Positions 26,174-39,683 of a stretch of 64,000 nucleotides of DNA are shown in pieces (position 1 is the stretch's first letter; each line of letters starts with the position of its first letter). Where the stretch lies: the NCBI RefSeq assembly GCF_000004075.3, contig NC_026655.2, forward strand, positions 2,542,001 through 2,606,000, given 5' to 3'. The translations under genes were made by a program, and so were the position numbers. Origin of the DNA: Cucumis sativus. Its lineage: Eukaryota > Streptophyta > Magnoliopsida > Cucurbitales > Cucurbitaceae. The notes under the pieces were generated by a model that ran no database searches, was not told the DNA's origin, and worked only from the letters and a program-made list of their open reading frames with translations.

Positions 26174-26950
26174 TGTTAGGTTTTATGTCATAAAACTCGT
26201 AGATAATAAGTGTAACTAATTGATCATTATCAATAAAATATTTTTGTTAATAATTAAATAAAAGTTATTAATTGTTTAGTATTATTATTGTTTTAATAAC
26301 TCTATATCAAATAAACTAACGTTCGAGACAATCTGATGAGTCCTAAATAGTATGTAAATACATACATCATTAATGTTCAAGATACAATCAAACGGGTCTA
26401 TAGTAGAAGAATAAGGTTGGATACCTTTTCTTGGTAACACTAAGAATACGATCCACTTTGTATTTGAGATAAACATAATGATCAAATGCATTCATGTAGG
26501 TAACATGCAAGTGAGGGTATCTATACAATGAGTTTGCATAAAATCATACCACTAGATATAAATTCATAATTTACTAGTTATGTTTTTATTTCAATAAGAT
26601 GACTTATACGACTATACAACTTAAAGTGTATTATGGACTCTTGTGTACGAAGAACAATTACTTTCCAACTTTAGGGTAAATAGATAAATGTTCTACTAAA
26701 TGGTGACTCCATGACTTGAATAAAGAGATATACCCTCTCACTAACCCAAAAAGGGGTTTATGTTTAATCGTTGTACCATAAACATGTTGTTCATTAGAGA
26801 AGCACTAGTATTTAAGAATTTAGATGTAACCTAGGGTAAAACAGACTCAATTGGTGTTACGAGCACTCATGAATGACTAATTGAACTGATATTTAATAAC
26901 CCTAATACGCTCTTTTCTTCTCTTAGTTTATCAATGATTAATTTGATTTA
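26174..26950 (+). mobile_element. Possible LTR-type relic
   Basis: The block begins TGTTAGGTTTTATG, as many plant Copia-type LTRs do, and its text resembles a dispersed repeat that I remember from cucurbit genomes. I see no internal coding domains, no matching second end and no target duplication, so it could instead be a solo LTR, a piece of one, or an unrelated repeat. The right limit is approximate. Confidence 0.3.
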
Positions 26951-27346
26951 GCAACACCGGAACAAAAAACGATGAACGAAAGGAAGAAAAGAGTAATATG
27001 GACTGTGGAGATCTTTTAATGTACTTTTTTGGTATAGATATACCGCAAAATGAATTTAGTGTTCGTCTGGATTGAGTTTTCAAATGTTTAAAATATATAT
27101 ATAAACGCTTAAAGAAGTGATCCCAAAATTCACCCCATCTTGTTATGTTGTTAGGCTTATTGTTAAACCTTGAGATTAGATGTCTCACACATACAATTTT
27201 TTTATAACAAGAAAAACCCTAAAACAGTTAGAAATGACAATAAATAAAATAAAAAGGGGAGAAAATATAAAGAAAGAAAGAAGATGAAAATGGTTTGAGC
27301 GTTAGAACGAACTAAACAAAGTTCCGCTACAAAGAAGAAGAAGAAC

Positions 27347-27394
27347 GTGGAGCTTCTTCAATCTCATCTCCCTGCCCGAGTTTCCTTTCTCCAA
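27347..27394 (+). repeat. Helicase-leader direct repeat, in-place copy
   Basis: This is the copy immediately upstream of the helicase start codon (83 bases away), inside the presumed 5' untranslated region. It pairs with 24,763-24,810 at 46 of 48 positions. Confidence 0.85.
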
Positions 27395-27476
27395 CTATCC
27401 AAAACCCCAATTTCAGAAAATGGTTCCCAACTTCTTCAACTAGATTTTCCCCTTTTTTCACTTCTCCATTAATCCA

Positions 27477-30400
27477 ATGCCTTACTCATCATCCTTCTTC
27501 AACTCCTATTTCAGGAGGACTTCCATGTCCATCTCCTTCAAACCCACTTCTCCTTTTCCATTTTCAACCCGTTTCACACCTTGGACTCCTCGTCTTTTCA
27601 CCCGGAGGAACATTTCAATGGGGTTTGTCAACTTACACCACTCCCGTCCGGCCTCTGTTTCTGGTGTTGTTCGTTGTTCCACCACCCAATCCAAGTGGGT
27701 TGAAGTTTCCTTGAAGGAGAAACAACAGGACCATGTCAAGGGTTTCAAGCAAAGGAATATTGCGTTCCCCTTTGGGCAGCATCAGTCTAGCTATAATTAT
27801 GGTCGCTTTGCGTGTGACGATGTTTCTAGTGATGAATCTGATGTCGAATTTGGCTCTCCCCAGGCCCAAAGGGTATGTTTCTTTTCCTTGCTTCTTCATT
27901 TTTTAATGATTCTATGGCTATCACAAAAATGTTATATTTTTTAAAAACCCAATATACATATATACATACATACACACATGTACTTATATTTGGGAGCTTC
28001 AGTTCATGAGCAATGGAATAGTTACTTACTTGTTACATTCTCTTCATGATTTCCAGAGTTCATCAACCCTTGATAACGTAGACGAGTGGAGATGGAAGTT
28101 AACTATGCTTCTACGAAACAATGAGGAAGTAGAAGTAGTGTCAAGGGAGAAAAAGGATAGACGTGATTTTGAGCAACTTTCAGCATTGGCAACCCGAATG
28201 AATTTGCATAGGTATTTCAAGTTTATGGTTTACTTTTGAATACTGTTTAAATATTTATTTCAGCACCCATGTTATATCATATGATGCTTATTGACATTGT
28301 TTTCAATTACTCTGGCAGCCGTCAATATTCCAGAGTTGTTGTATTTAGTAAAGATCCCCTGCCGAATTATAGGCCGGACCTGGATGATAAGCGACCACAG
28401 AGAGAGGTACATATCTTTTCATACCCAAATTTTGTAGTGTCGTTTCGACTTGCGAGGATGAGTATACTAATTGAGTTGAATGTACCTTCTTCTTCTTCTT
28501 CTTTTTTATTTCATCCATCTTGAGTGAAGAGTTATTCAAGTTTGTTTTTATTTACAGGTGGTCTTACCTTTTGGTGTCCAAAGGGAAGTTGAAGGTCATC
28601 TAAGATTGTACCAATCTTCTTACAAGTCTGTGTCAAGAGGATGTTTTTCAAACAGTTACTTGCCAAATTCTGGCATTGCTGAAAACTGTGCTAACAATAA
28701 TGGACTGTTTCAGCACCAGGAACCTTCGACAACACAAAGTGTTGTCATGGAGAAAATTCTTCGCCGCAAAAGTTTGCAACTGAGGTATCAGCAGCAAGAA
28801 TGGCAGGTATTTTTTTAAAAAAGATATTATAATTATGTTTTAAAACGAATTATAACTTTCTTTTGGAATGTAAAAAATTACATATTTTTATTGTTGATTT
28901 GTGAAGTCTCATTCAATTTGTTTGAATTATAAACTGAAAATTTATGCTTCAGAAGATAATCCTCTTCTAGCATGTCGTGCTGGTAATAGATGATGAGAGG
29001 TTAACTATTTTAGATGATAACTGCTAGTCATGCATTTCTTTCAAAGCTAATTTCAGTGGTCAAACAGAAATTTGAAAGATGATAACAGCTCGTTCATGAA
29101 ACCAGTGGTAATTTCTCGTGTGGTATTATTTGTTTGGAAGTTACATAGAACTAGAAGTTAAATGGAAGAACATCCTTCAATTACAAAGCTAATTTCAGAA
29201 AAACTGCTCATTCAAAATGAGTGAGGTAGCTGTAGGGTCTAACACTACTTGAATTAATTCCAATAAACTAAGGCAGGCTGAAATTTTTCTTGTATTAAAA
29301 CTGTTCAATATTGATGGTAATGTCATGGATGTGAATTTTTTCATAATAGAAGTTGAATCCTGATTTCACATAAATATGTCAATTGTCGGGTTTCATGCAC
29401 AATCACTCACGATTCATAATTTTCTACTAGTGCATGTCTTCTTTTGGATTGTCTACTATCTAATGGGTCTCTTTCTCGTTTGCACCGTCATTTCCTCCTG
29501 ATCGTTTTGTTGAAGTACTTGCTTGTTTGACATGAAATTCTTCAGGAATCTCTTGAGGGCCAAAAAATGATAGAATTTCGCAAGAGTCTCCCTGCCTTCA
29601 AAGAGAGGGAAGCATTGTTAAAGGCCATTTCAGAAAATCAGGTACGTGGTCAAGTTAAATAATTAGCATAAGTGATGCTGAGGTTGAAACATGTTGCTAT
29701 TTTGAACTGACTGAAAGAAACAATATGCAGGTAGTCGTTGTCTCCGGTGAAACTGGTTGTGGCAAAACCACACAGCTTCCTCAGTATATTTTAGAATCTG
29801 AGATTGAAGCTGCTCGTGGAGCTTCTTGTAGTATTATATGTACTCAGCCTAGACGTATTTCTGCCATGTCTGTTTCTGAAAGAGTTGCTGCAGAACGTGG
29901 AGAGAAACTGGGAGAGTCTGTAAGTTGCCAAAGTGATGTTTTGACTTTTTACTTTTCTGGATAATATTTTAACTTGCTAAATACCGGAGTTCTATTTCTT
30001 TTCCCTTTTCTCAAAAGGTTGGTTATAAAGTTCGGCTTGAGGGTATGAAAGGAAGGGATACCCGTCTTCTCTTTTGCACCACTGGTGTACTATTGAGAAG
30101 ATTGCTTGTTGACAGAAATTTGAAGGGTGTAAGTCATGTTATTGTTGATGAGATTCATGAACGTGGAATGAACGAAGGTAATAATGAGATATTAAGATAT
30201 TGTAGCCATGGATTAACCTTTTGAAAATTTAACCAAGTTATACAAATATCTTTATATTTTAATGAAGGTGACTTAATTTAAATTAACCCGTTTATATCTC
30301 TTTACCAGATTTTCTTGTTATTGTCCTGAAAGATCTTCTTCCTCGCCGGCCGGATTTGAGGTTGATCTTAATGAGCGCAACTCTAAATGCCGAGCTTTTT

Positions 30401-33400
30401 TCTTCTTATTTTGGTGGTGCTCCAACGATGCATATCCCTGTAAGATTATATTATTTGTAAGCTTTAATGGACAGAAATTAATTGCCATATCTTCTTCCTC
30501 CCCTCTCCCAGGTTTTAATGTTCTAGGTTGAAATTTCCCTCTTTAATTGCCAGATAAGTGTAGTGTAGGATATCCATGGATGTTTACCCGTCTTATTTGC
30601 TTGTGTTATTATCAATTTATAATTAAGAAATGGATACAACATGCCTATACTTTCCTTGATGATATTTCCCGTTTATATATATATATATATGCATTTACAT
30701 TTGGACAGAATATTGAAAAATGGTAGTTTTCTTTTGTTGAAGATTTTTTTTAGTGTTCTGTTATTGATTACATTATGCTTTTAGGCTTTAGCTCAAAGTT
30801 ATCTTATCTTAGTTTCCTTGTACACATTTTAATGTAGGGGCACAGTGTTGTACATCACGTTACCATTTTAAGGCCTTTTGATGTTTTAATATTCTTGTAA
30901 AAAATAATCCTTTCAAATGCTATATTATTTTCTCTTGGGTCTTAAATCTTTATTACACACTTCTTTTTAGTGGGGTTTTGACCTCTACTGGTTATTATAA
31001 ACAATCCTAAGGGCCCCAGAAAACAGGCCACTGAAACGTTCTTCTAACACATTAAACATAATGCTCACAGGAGTCAACTTTCTTCTAACCCATTCTATTT
31101 TCAGGGTTTTACATACCCAGTTCGTGCACACTTTTTGGAGAATATTCTTGAGATTACTGGCTATAAATTAACTTCATATAATCAAATTGATGATTATGGT
31201 CAAGAAAAGGCGTGGAAAATGCAAAGACAAGCTCAAGCTCTAAAGAAAAGGAAGACCCAGATTGCTTCATCTGTGGAGGTATACATATATTCTCTCACTC
31301 ATATATCATAGTTTATGGAAATTCCAGTAGCGGATGTTCTCATTCTTATTTTCTATATTCTTTTCTGCACATGCTAAACCTTCTTGTTTTGACATAGGAT
31401 GCATTTGAGGCTGCTAACTTTTCAGCATACAGTCCTCGGACTCAGGAGTCTCTATCCTATTGGAATCCTGATTCCATTGGTTTCAACCTCATTGAGCATG
31501 TCCTCTCCTACATTGTCAAGAAGGAGAGGCCAGGTGCTATATTAGTTTTTATGACCGGTTGGGACGATATAAACTCTTTAAAGGACCAGCTCCTGTCTCA
31601 CCCTTTATTAGGGGATCCTAGCAGAGTCTTGCTCCTTGCATGTCATGGTTCAATGGCCAGCTCTGAGCAGGTAACTGTGTTACTTGCACATGTAATTGCC
31701 AGTATTATGAAATACTGCTTGGCATCTTTGAATTTGAAATCTGCCTTTCATCTAACAATAAATAGTTTGTATATATTTTATCATCTATTGAAACAGAAAT
31801 TGATATTTGATAAACCTGAAGATGGAGTTAGGAAAATAGTCCTAGCTACAAACATGGCAGAGACCAGTATCACCATCAATGATGTGGTTTTTGTTGTTGA
31901 CTGTGGAAAAGCAAAGGAGACATCCTATGATGCACTAAATAACACTCCTTGTTTGCTTCCATCCTGGATCTCCAAGGCTGCTGCACGACAAGTAAGAATA
32001 ATTTGATATCACTTGATTGTGTTCGTTGGTTTGCCACTTCAAACTCATGAGTCATATCCTATTTAAACTTCATATATGTTTTTTCCTTCGCTATAAGACT
32101 TTGAATACAATATTAGTCTATGAACTCCAACACAACGGTTTAAAAAAAGAAAAGAAAGGAAAAGAAAAAGGATTCATGCTTCAGAAATAAAAGAAATGTA
32201 CTGAATAATAGTGTGTTGCTGTTTTTTTTTTTTTTTTTTGTGTGTGTGCATAATTTAATAACATTTGCATTATCACTTACTTGGTTGACCTATTTCCCCC
32301 ACCAACCAGAGAAGAGGTAGGGCTGGTCGTGTTCAACCCGGCGAGTGTTACCATCTCTATCCCAAATGCGTATATGATGCTTTTGCTGATTATCAACTGC
32401 CAGAACTTTTAAGGACTCCATTGCAGTCTTTGTGTTTGCAAATCAAGAGTCTGCAACTTGGAAGCATATCAGATTTCCTATCAAATGCATTGCAGCCGCC
32501 AGAGCCTTTATCAGTGAGTACAACTTTAATGAATAAGCCTTAGTATTACAGTAGTGATCTTACATGGAAATAAATTCGATGAGCCGTTCCTATCAAATTC
32601 TTGAAATTTTACTTCCATGGACTCTTATTTGTATTCCACCTTATGTGTTATTTTGCTCCTTGAAGGTTCAAAATGCCATAGATTATTTGAAGATAATTGG
32701 AGCTCTGGATAACAAAGAAAATCTAACAGTTCTTGGTGTGGATTCCATCCTCTTTTCCCTTGCGTTGAATTTGTTTCTAATTATTTCTACTGTTACTTGA
32801 ACTCTGGTTTGTCATCCTCATCCTTCAGGGAAACACTTGTCAGTTCTTCCAGTTGAGCCTAAACTAGGGAAAATGCTTATATTAGGAGCTATTTTCAACT
32901 GCCTTGATCCAATTATGACTATTGTTGCTGGTCTTAGTGTGAGAGATCCTTTCCTTATGCCATCTGATAAAAAGGATGTAAGTTTGCTAACACATAATTC
33001 TAAAGCATTTATTATTTATTTGATGAGAGGCTGGTTCCCGTAGTGGCTGTTACAAACGTAATTTGTGACATTCATCTTTTGGTTTTTTTTTCCTGATTCA
33101 GTTAGCTGAATCAGCAAAAGCACACTTTGCTGCACGTGACTGCAGTGATCATCTTGCCTTAGTTCGAGCTTATCAGGGTTGGAGAGATGCTGAAAAACAG
33201 CAATCCGGTTATGAGTACTGTTGGAGAAACTTTCTCTCTATGCAAACTCTTAGAGCCATCGACTCTCTGAGGAAGCAGTTCTTCTTTTTGCTGAAGGACG
33301 CTGGTCTAGTTGATTATGATTCAGAAAAATGTAACATCTCAAACCACGACGAGCACTTAATCCGTGCAGTCATCTGTGCCGGTTTGTTTCCCGGAATTTG

Positions 33401-34778
33401 CTCTGTTGTGGTAAGTTATGTTTGGTATATTCACGAATTTACCTGATATATAGCTTTAATTGGTTTGATTTTTCATTTCCAAAAAAACAAAAAGAAACTT
33501 TGTAAGAACAATTATCTTTGTTCAGAATCTTATTCAGCAGACTAATAACTTCATAAAGCTTTAATAATCTATGGTAGCTAGGCACTGACCATAATCATTT
33601 TGAACAGAACAAAGAGAAATCAGTAGCTTTAAAAACAATGGAAGATGGTCAGGTTATGCTATACTCGGTAAGTTTTTCTCATTTCATGGCTACTTGGGTT
33701 CAAATTTTATTCCCAATCATAGTCGTTCCAACTCATTCTACTGTATTTATTGAATGAAGGATGTTCAGCATTAAGAAAAACGATTCATTTGTTTTTTCTT
33801 GTTTATTTATTTTATAATTGAACAGAACTCAGTTAATGCTGGATATCCAAAAATTCCCTACCCTTGGCTGGTGTTCAATGAAAAGGTGAAAGTAAATTCA
33901 GTCTTTCTTCGGGATTCTACTGGGGTATCTGACTCTGTCCTGCTTTTATTTGGAGGAAATGTTTCTAGAGGAGGACTTGTACGTATTCTATTTCAAACTT
34001 TGCTTCAGCATATTACTCCTTTTGCATTTCTTTTCAAAATTGAAACCTGCTTAACGAAATATTTAAATTTATATAGGATGGTCACCTCAAAATGCTGGAT
34101 GGTTATTTGGAGTTTTTCATGAAACCTGCATTGGCCGAGACTTATTTGAGCCTTAAAAGGGAGCTTGATGAGCTTGTTCATCAAAAAGTAATTTCATTTT
34201 TTATTCCAGTTCCCTTTACACCAGATTTCTTAATCCTACATGTCTTGAGGGATGCTGTTGTCCTCTTCTCAATCTGAGTTTTCTTTCTGCAGCTTTTGAA
34301 TCCGAAGTTGGATATGGAGCCACACAATGAGCTACTCACAGCGTTAAGGTTGTTGATTTCAGAGGATCACTGTGCGGGTCGGTTTGTCTTTGGTCGACAT
34401 ATGCCTGTACCATCAAAAAAAGCAATGACCGACAGTTTACCTCGACAGAAACATGGTGATGGAGGTGGGGGTGATAATTCCAAGAATCAGCTTCAGACCC
34501 TACTTCTGAGAGCTGGACATGAAACACCAACTTACAATACCAAGCAATTAAGAAACAATCAGTTCCGCTCCACTGTTATTTTCAACGGATTGAACTTTGT
34601 GGGCCAACCCTGTGGCAGCAAGAAACTTGCGGAAAAAGATGCGGCTGCTGAGGCTCTTCTATGGCTACAGGGTGAGACACATTCATCTTCCCAAGCTATC
34701 GATCACGCTTCCATACTTCTAAAAAAAAGCAGAAAGAAAAATACCAATCCATCATTTCATAGTGCCAAATGGAGTTGA
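27477..34778 (+). CDS. DExH-box RNA helicase with dsRNA-binding domain
   Basis: Nineteen coding exons: 27,477-27,872, 28,057-28,211, 28,319-28,406, 28,558-28,806, 29,546-29,641, 29,731-29,919, 30,018-30,177, 30,309-30,439, 31,105-31,278, 31,398-31,670, 31,797-31,991, 32,310-32,513, 32,666-32,735, 32,829-32,977, 33,102-33,410, 33,608-33,667, 33,826-33,978, 34,077-34,187 and 34,293-34,778, giving 1,215 residues. Superfamily 2 motifs: GETGCGKTT (334-342, ATP binding), CTQPRR, DEIH (435-438), SAT (467-469), TNMAETSIT and RRGRAGR (703-709, arginine finger region). HA2 and OB-type regions follow, then a double-stranded RNA-binding domain at about 1,118-1,181 ([18 protein letters not shown]). This is the DHX36/DHX9-like plant group; the nearest Arabidopsis gene that I recall is At1g48650. 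The first 45 residues are rich in Ser, Arg and Phe with few acids, consistent with an organelle presequence, though location is unproven. Confidence 0.95.
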
Positions 34779-37700
34779 TTGGACGGATAAAAGAGTACAA
34801 AAGCAAAAAGATGATAACTGCGAATAACTTTTCAACTCGCTCATCTTTGAAGTTTGTGATATTTGAGAAAGAGGGGAATGATTTTCTGGCTATGGCTAGG
34901 CAACAGTCAATCTAGTTCTATCACTAGTACCAAATCTTTGACATGGAGCTATCCATTTACAAGAGCTAGCTTGCATTATTCTTTTCAAATGAACACTCAA
35001 GGTTTAGAGCGATTTGAACTTTGAAGCAAGTAATCAGCAATGCAGCGAGCTACTGCAGTGGCAAGAATCTGCAGCAATAATTTTGCACAATGGTTATTAA
35101 CCCTCCATAGATTTAAGGACTAGGCAATAGAAATTTACCAGTTTGAGTAATTAGGTAGATAGTTAAAAGCTGCTTGAGATGCTGTTGTATGAGCTACCCT
35201 CCTCTGCTTAAGAAGGGCTCAGCAGAAGCCAATTCTTCAGTTTCTCTACAAAACTTCTTGATTTTGTTACCCTTCCTTACAGGCCAAGGGGACGGGCAAT
35301 GCACAGCTGGGCTTGTGGCCATATACTTGTTTGTTCACCTAATTTTGATGGTGGTCTAACATATTCTTTAGTTATTAATGCTAATCTTATAAACAGGGCT
35401 TTGTTCAATAATAGATCCGGGTTGTTTTTCAGTTTTATTACTGAAGGAATTTTTGTTCCCTTGTGTACTTTTCTTTCCTAGTTTGGGGTGGAGATTTGAA
35501 CTTGTTGGAGAGATGTAATTGAGAATGAGTTTGATTGTGAAGGGATGGAATTGACTTGATTTAGTTAAATTTTATCATTATATACTTAGTCATTGTACTT
35601 GTCGTACTATTTTTGTGCCCCTTTCTTTTGTTCGTTGGTTTTTGTATTTGAAATATATAGATCAAATTGAAATAAAATTTGAATTTAACAGATAAAATTG
35701 TAACACTATATCAAAATCAAAATTTAAGACAAATAGAAATTAATCTAAAAATAATAAAAAAATTATTTTCTTTTCTTTCCAAAATGTGATTCTTTCGATG
35801 CACATGCAACGTATTGTAATTCTTGATTGTTTGTTGTGGCATTATTAAAAAAGTGGGTTGTTCTCCACCCATAGTGCTTATGCGTGAGGAATTCTCCTCT
35901 CCTAATGAATATGAAACAACGAACTTGTGGATTAATGTTTGGGGCTCGTCTCTTCAAACAAAATCAAGATTTTCATGTGGTAATTCTTTCATAACTCTTC
36001 AAGCCAATTTGAATTTGCTTCTTTGAGAGGTTTCTTCCTATTCTTTTTGTGTGTTTTGTAACTAGGAGTCGGAGTATGTGTCTTAACACTTTGTTTGGTT
36101 GTTCCCGAGCTAGGAAAATTGGGAGATTGTGTTACTCAAAGCAATTCGAATTTTTGATAAAAGATTGCCTATTTCTGATCTGTTGTTGCGTTTGATCAGT
36201 CAGTATGTATACTTTCCGAAGTTAAAATTCTGAAAAGTCCTTTGGAAGTTTCAATTTCTATGCAACCTTTTGAATCAAGTGATGTGAGGGTAATCGAACA
36301 TCTAGAGGATCTCACATTGCCGACCAATGAGTAGCCGTATGATGGTACAGTTTCGTATTGGTAAAGAATGCTCTATAATGTTGTTGTCATAGCTGATTGA
36401 AGTTTTTGTTCGTAGAAGGCATTTTAGTTTCTCCAATGGCTTTGGATTAACTTCCCAACCAGAATGAATGTGGAGTTCTTGGAGCATCTCTTTGTGAGAT
36501 TCTTTAATTGGTTAAAAATCTTCTAATTTTAATCTTTGTTTATCCAATTGGTCAAATTAATTGACATAACTACTTGTTTAGTCTTTGTTTTCGAGCTGTT
36601 CTTGTAGTCCATTGTCTAGCGATGCTCTTCATCTCCGACAGAATCTTTGGCTTGTAGAAAAAAGACTACATAAGTAATGCTAAAATCACAAGACATACTC
36701 CACATTAACAATTTTGGTTAGATACACAGTTAAAAAGAAACAATATCAACTGAATTGTCATCGGAACAGCCGATGATCCAAAGCCATTGGAAAATACCCC
36801 ATTATGAAGAGAGAACCTATACTTCATGTACGTATTATTGAAATAATACTGATACATAAAATTATCATCCAATCTCACTTTAGATTCAGGTTCAGGCCAC
36901 ATTAGGAATCACTGGACTTGAAAGTGGAATGGAAGACATTACTTTTAAAATATAGGTGAGAGATATTAAAAAATAGACATGGTAGAGGAAAAAAGAAGAG
37001 ATTCTTATGAATAGAAAAAGTAATTGAAACATAGATAAAAAAAAAAAAAAAATTAAATAGGTTATCAAACATTGGATAAATTTTGTTATAAAGTTAATGT
37101 TTTCTCCTTTTAAATTCTTTGTGTATTATGTTAAAAATAATAGAGAATAACAAGATTAATGTAGTATGAATAAATTAAACAAAAATTACTAATTCATTTG
37201 TCAAATAAAATTGTAATATTCGAAAACTTCCACCACATGTGGGAAAAAAATCTAATTCGTCAAATTCAAATAGAAACCCTAAATTAAGCCCAAAGGCCCA
37301 TTGAGCAGAAAAGGTCCAACAGGCCCAATTAACACACATGAGTCCCACACGAATTGAGGGTTCAAACTTAAATGTATTTGATTCATAACCACACAAGAAA
37401 ATAATAGTAAATAATCATCCATGATTCAACATATGAACAATCCTATGGGAAAGACATACAAATTAATTTGGAAGTCTTTGTTTCATAGCATAATTTAAAT
37501 ACAGTATCAACAAGAACTGATTCACCTTCGCAGCAAATTTCAGTAGAAGTTCTTTGCAAATCACCATTCATTCACCAAAGATTTTAATATTAGAAGCTGC
37601 ATATTAGAACATATGCATAAACTGATATAGCAGCAGAAACATCAAATCAAAAACCTTTTATATAGATGCATGCAACTATATGATACTTTCTCTTTAAGAA

Positions 37701-37942
37701 AAAGTCAGAACATACTTTAAAACCTCTGAATTTTGGTAGATCTCAAAGACAAAAAAACATTGTTGACCTCAAAAGTAATCATCTTCAACATTAAATTAAA
37801 AACCAAATGATTCATTCATCACTCCCAGCAAAACCCTAAAGAAAATTCTAAACACTGATACTTGTAAGGATTAAGGTTTAACAAGTTTCTTCTCAAAATA
37901 GAAACAAAAAAGTGCGTCTGCAAATAATCATAATGGATATTC
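34779..37942. other. Spacer between helicase and RACK1 (3' ends face each other)
   Basis: Both neighbouring genes end towards this region, so it should hold two 3' untranslated regions and little else. Yet a promoter-like motif cluster lies at 37,274-37,350. Open frames here (for example 35,820-36,025 and 37,175-37,396) are short and match nothing that I know. A poly-A tract lies near 37,037-37,052. Confidence 0.5.
37274..37350. promoter_or_regulatory. Orphan telo-box / site II cluster
   Basis: AAACCCTAA at 37,274-37,282, GGCCCA at 37,295-37,300 and 37,322-37,327, and GTCCCACAC at 37,342-37,350. The first two motif types together mark promoters of plant ribosomal-protein, snoRNA and proliferation genes. 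The last resembles the upstream sequence element of plant snRNA genes. No gene with a matching start is visible on either side. Confidence 0.4.
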
Positions 37943-39564
37943 CTAGTAACGACCAATTCCCCAAACTCTGACCACTCCATCTGTGTAACCACCAAACAAT
38001 GTGCTCCCATCTGCGCTCCAGCTCAAACTTGTGCAGTAAATAACCTGAAAATCCAACACAAAACTTTGAATATAGATTAATGAATGTGTTCATCGAAGAT
38101 AGCACAAGTTGAAACATGAAGGTTCCTTGTAAAATTTGACAACCCATGATTAAAAAGGAAGATTTTGCCTCTTGATCATCGTACCGATATCTAAAGCTTG
38201 CATAAAACTTGACCGAACTACAACATGTGACAACTAAATGTGCAAGCTTGAATTCACTCAACCATTAAAAACAAAATCTTGTCGAGTATAAACATAATCC
38301 CAAAACATTTACAGACAGAAAAGCAACAAATTCGATAATGTATTATAGATTCACTTCCAATGGCTAATATAAAACAATAAGAAAGATTGGGGCAATCTTT
38401 ATATGAAAGTGAATAAACACAAGATACCAGTTCCACAAAACATTGCAAGACAATACACCAATTACACAAAACTATCACACTTCAAGTTCCCGATAAGCAA
38501 GATGAATGTTAATAACATGGCATACTAGTAAAACAGGGTGATGGGCAACTGCAGGCAGACCAGAATAAATTGATCAATCATCAACGAGTATAGAAAAGCA
38601 ATTGAAATTCAACAAATATTGAAAAGATATTTAGTACAAACGGTTCATTTAGGAAAGAATGAACAGAGAAAAACGAATATACCTTAATCTTGTTGGCAGT
38701 GGCAGCGTGGGTGTCATCGGTTTTCTCTGCCTCGGTTTTCAAATCGACTTTCAAATCCTCCACAATGCTTTTGCTCTCCAAATCCCAGATCTTAATACTG
38801 CTCTCGGTTGCAGCACAGAGCCAGTACCTGTTGGGGCTGAAACAAAGAGCATGAATAATCGATCCGGCATCCAATGAATAAAGCCTCTTACCCTCAGCCA
38901 AATCCCACAGCAAAATCACTCCGTCTTTGCCACCGCTAGCGCACAGAGAGCCATCCGGCGAAACAGCCACCGTGTTAACATAACCAGCGTGACCAGCGAG
39001 AGTAACTCTCAACTTGCAATTGGTCAAGTTCCAGACCTTCACGGTTTTGTCCCAAGACGCCGAAACAATAGTTGGCTGGAGGGTGTTAGGACTGAATCTA
39101 ACACAGCTAACCCAGTCAGAGTGAGCGTCGCCGTCCTGGATTGTGTACTTGCACTCACCGAGAGTGTTCCATAGCTTGATGGTTCGGTCACGAGAGGCTG
39201 AGACGATCTGGCGATTGTCGATGGAGAAGGCGACGGAGAGAACATCTTTGGAATGTCCGACGAATCGACGGGATGTATTGCCGGTAGCCAGGTCCCAGAG
39301 GCGGAGTTCGCCGTCCCAGGAACCAGAAAGGGCGAACTGACCGTCGGATGAGAGGACAACATCTTGAACAAAGTGGGAGTGACCATTGAGCCTTCGTTGA
39401 GGAACACCGTAGGTCTTCTCTTCCTTGGTGAGACGCCACATGATGATGGATTTGTCACGGGAAGAGGTGACAATCATATCGGAATTGTCGATGGGAGTGG
39501 CGATGGCCGTCACCATGTCGGTGTGAGCCCTCATTGTGCCTCGCAGAACAAGCCCTTCCGCCAT
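37943..39564 (-). CDS. RACK1: RACK1, WD40 ribosome-associated scaffold
   Basis: Two coding exons, 39,564-38,683 and 38,044-37,943, are joined in phase 0 and encode 327 residues, exactly the length of Arabidopsis RACK1A. Seven WD40 repeats form a beta-propeller; clear repeat ends are [46 protein letters not shown] and the C-terminal [12 protein letters not shown] supplied by exon 2. The ribosome-contact residues Arg36 and Lys38 (SSRDKS) are present. The protein sits on the 40S head and links signalling to translation; in plants it affects hormone, immune and miRNA pathways. The promoter has a telo-box and a TATA-like run. The single intron splits off the last blade, as in other plant RACK1 genes that I recall. 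Confidence 0.98.
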
Positions 39565-39646
39565 TTTTTTGAGCTGTGCTTTGGTTCTACGCCTTGGCTG
39601 TGTTGAAGTTTGTGAGCGATAGAGGAGGAAGAAAAGGAAGATACGA

Positions 39647-39656
39647 ATATATATAT
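39647..39656 (-). promoter_or_regulatory. TATA-like run of the RACK1 promoter
   Basis: Read on the minus strand, CTATATATATATTCG lies about 85 bases before the RACK1 start codon, the expected place for a TATA box with a leader of about 50 bases. Confidence 0.5.
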
Positions 39657-39674
39657 AGTGAGAGTTAGGGCAAA

Positions 39675-39683
39675 TTAGGGTTT
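39675..39683 (-). promoter_or_regulatory. Telo-box of RACK1
   Basis: AAACCCTAA on the minus strand, just upstream of the TATA-like run. A second close match (GGTTTTAGGGTTAC) precedes it. Telo-boxes are common in promoters of translation-apparatus genes, which fits RACK1. Confidence 0.55.

Larger units (their letters stand above)
24322..27476. other. Spacer and leader region upstream of the helicase
   Basis: This holds the WAT1-related 3' region, a 48 bp segment almost identical to the helicase leader (24,763-24,810), a MITE-like element (25,221-25,354), a possible LTR-type relic (26,174 to about 26,950) and the helicase leader proper (27,300-27,476). AAACCCTAA-like sequence lies near 27,214. 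No protein gene could be supported. Confidence 0.5.

Noticed and set aside
38581-38682. RACK1 coding region continuing past AATAAGATTAAG
   Set aside because: The sequence beyond is not WD40-like. A GT donor at this point and the acceptor before GTTATTTACTGC restore the seventh blade and the exact family length.
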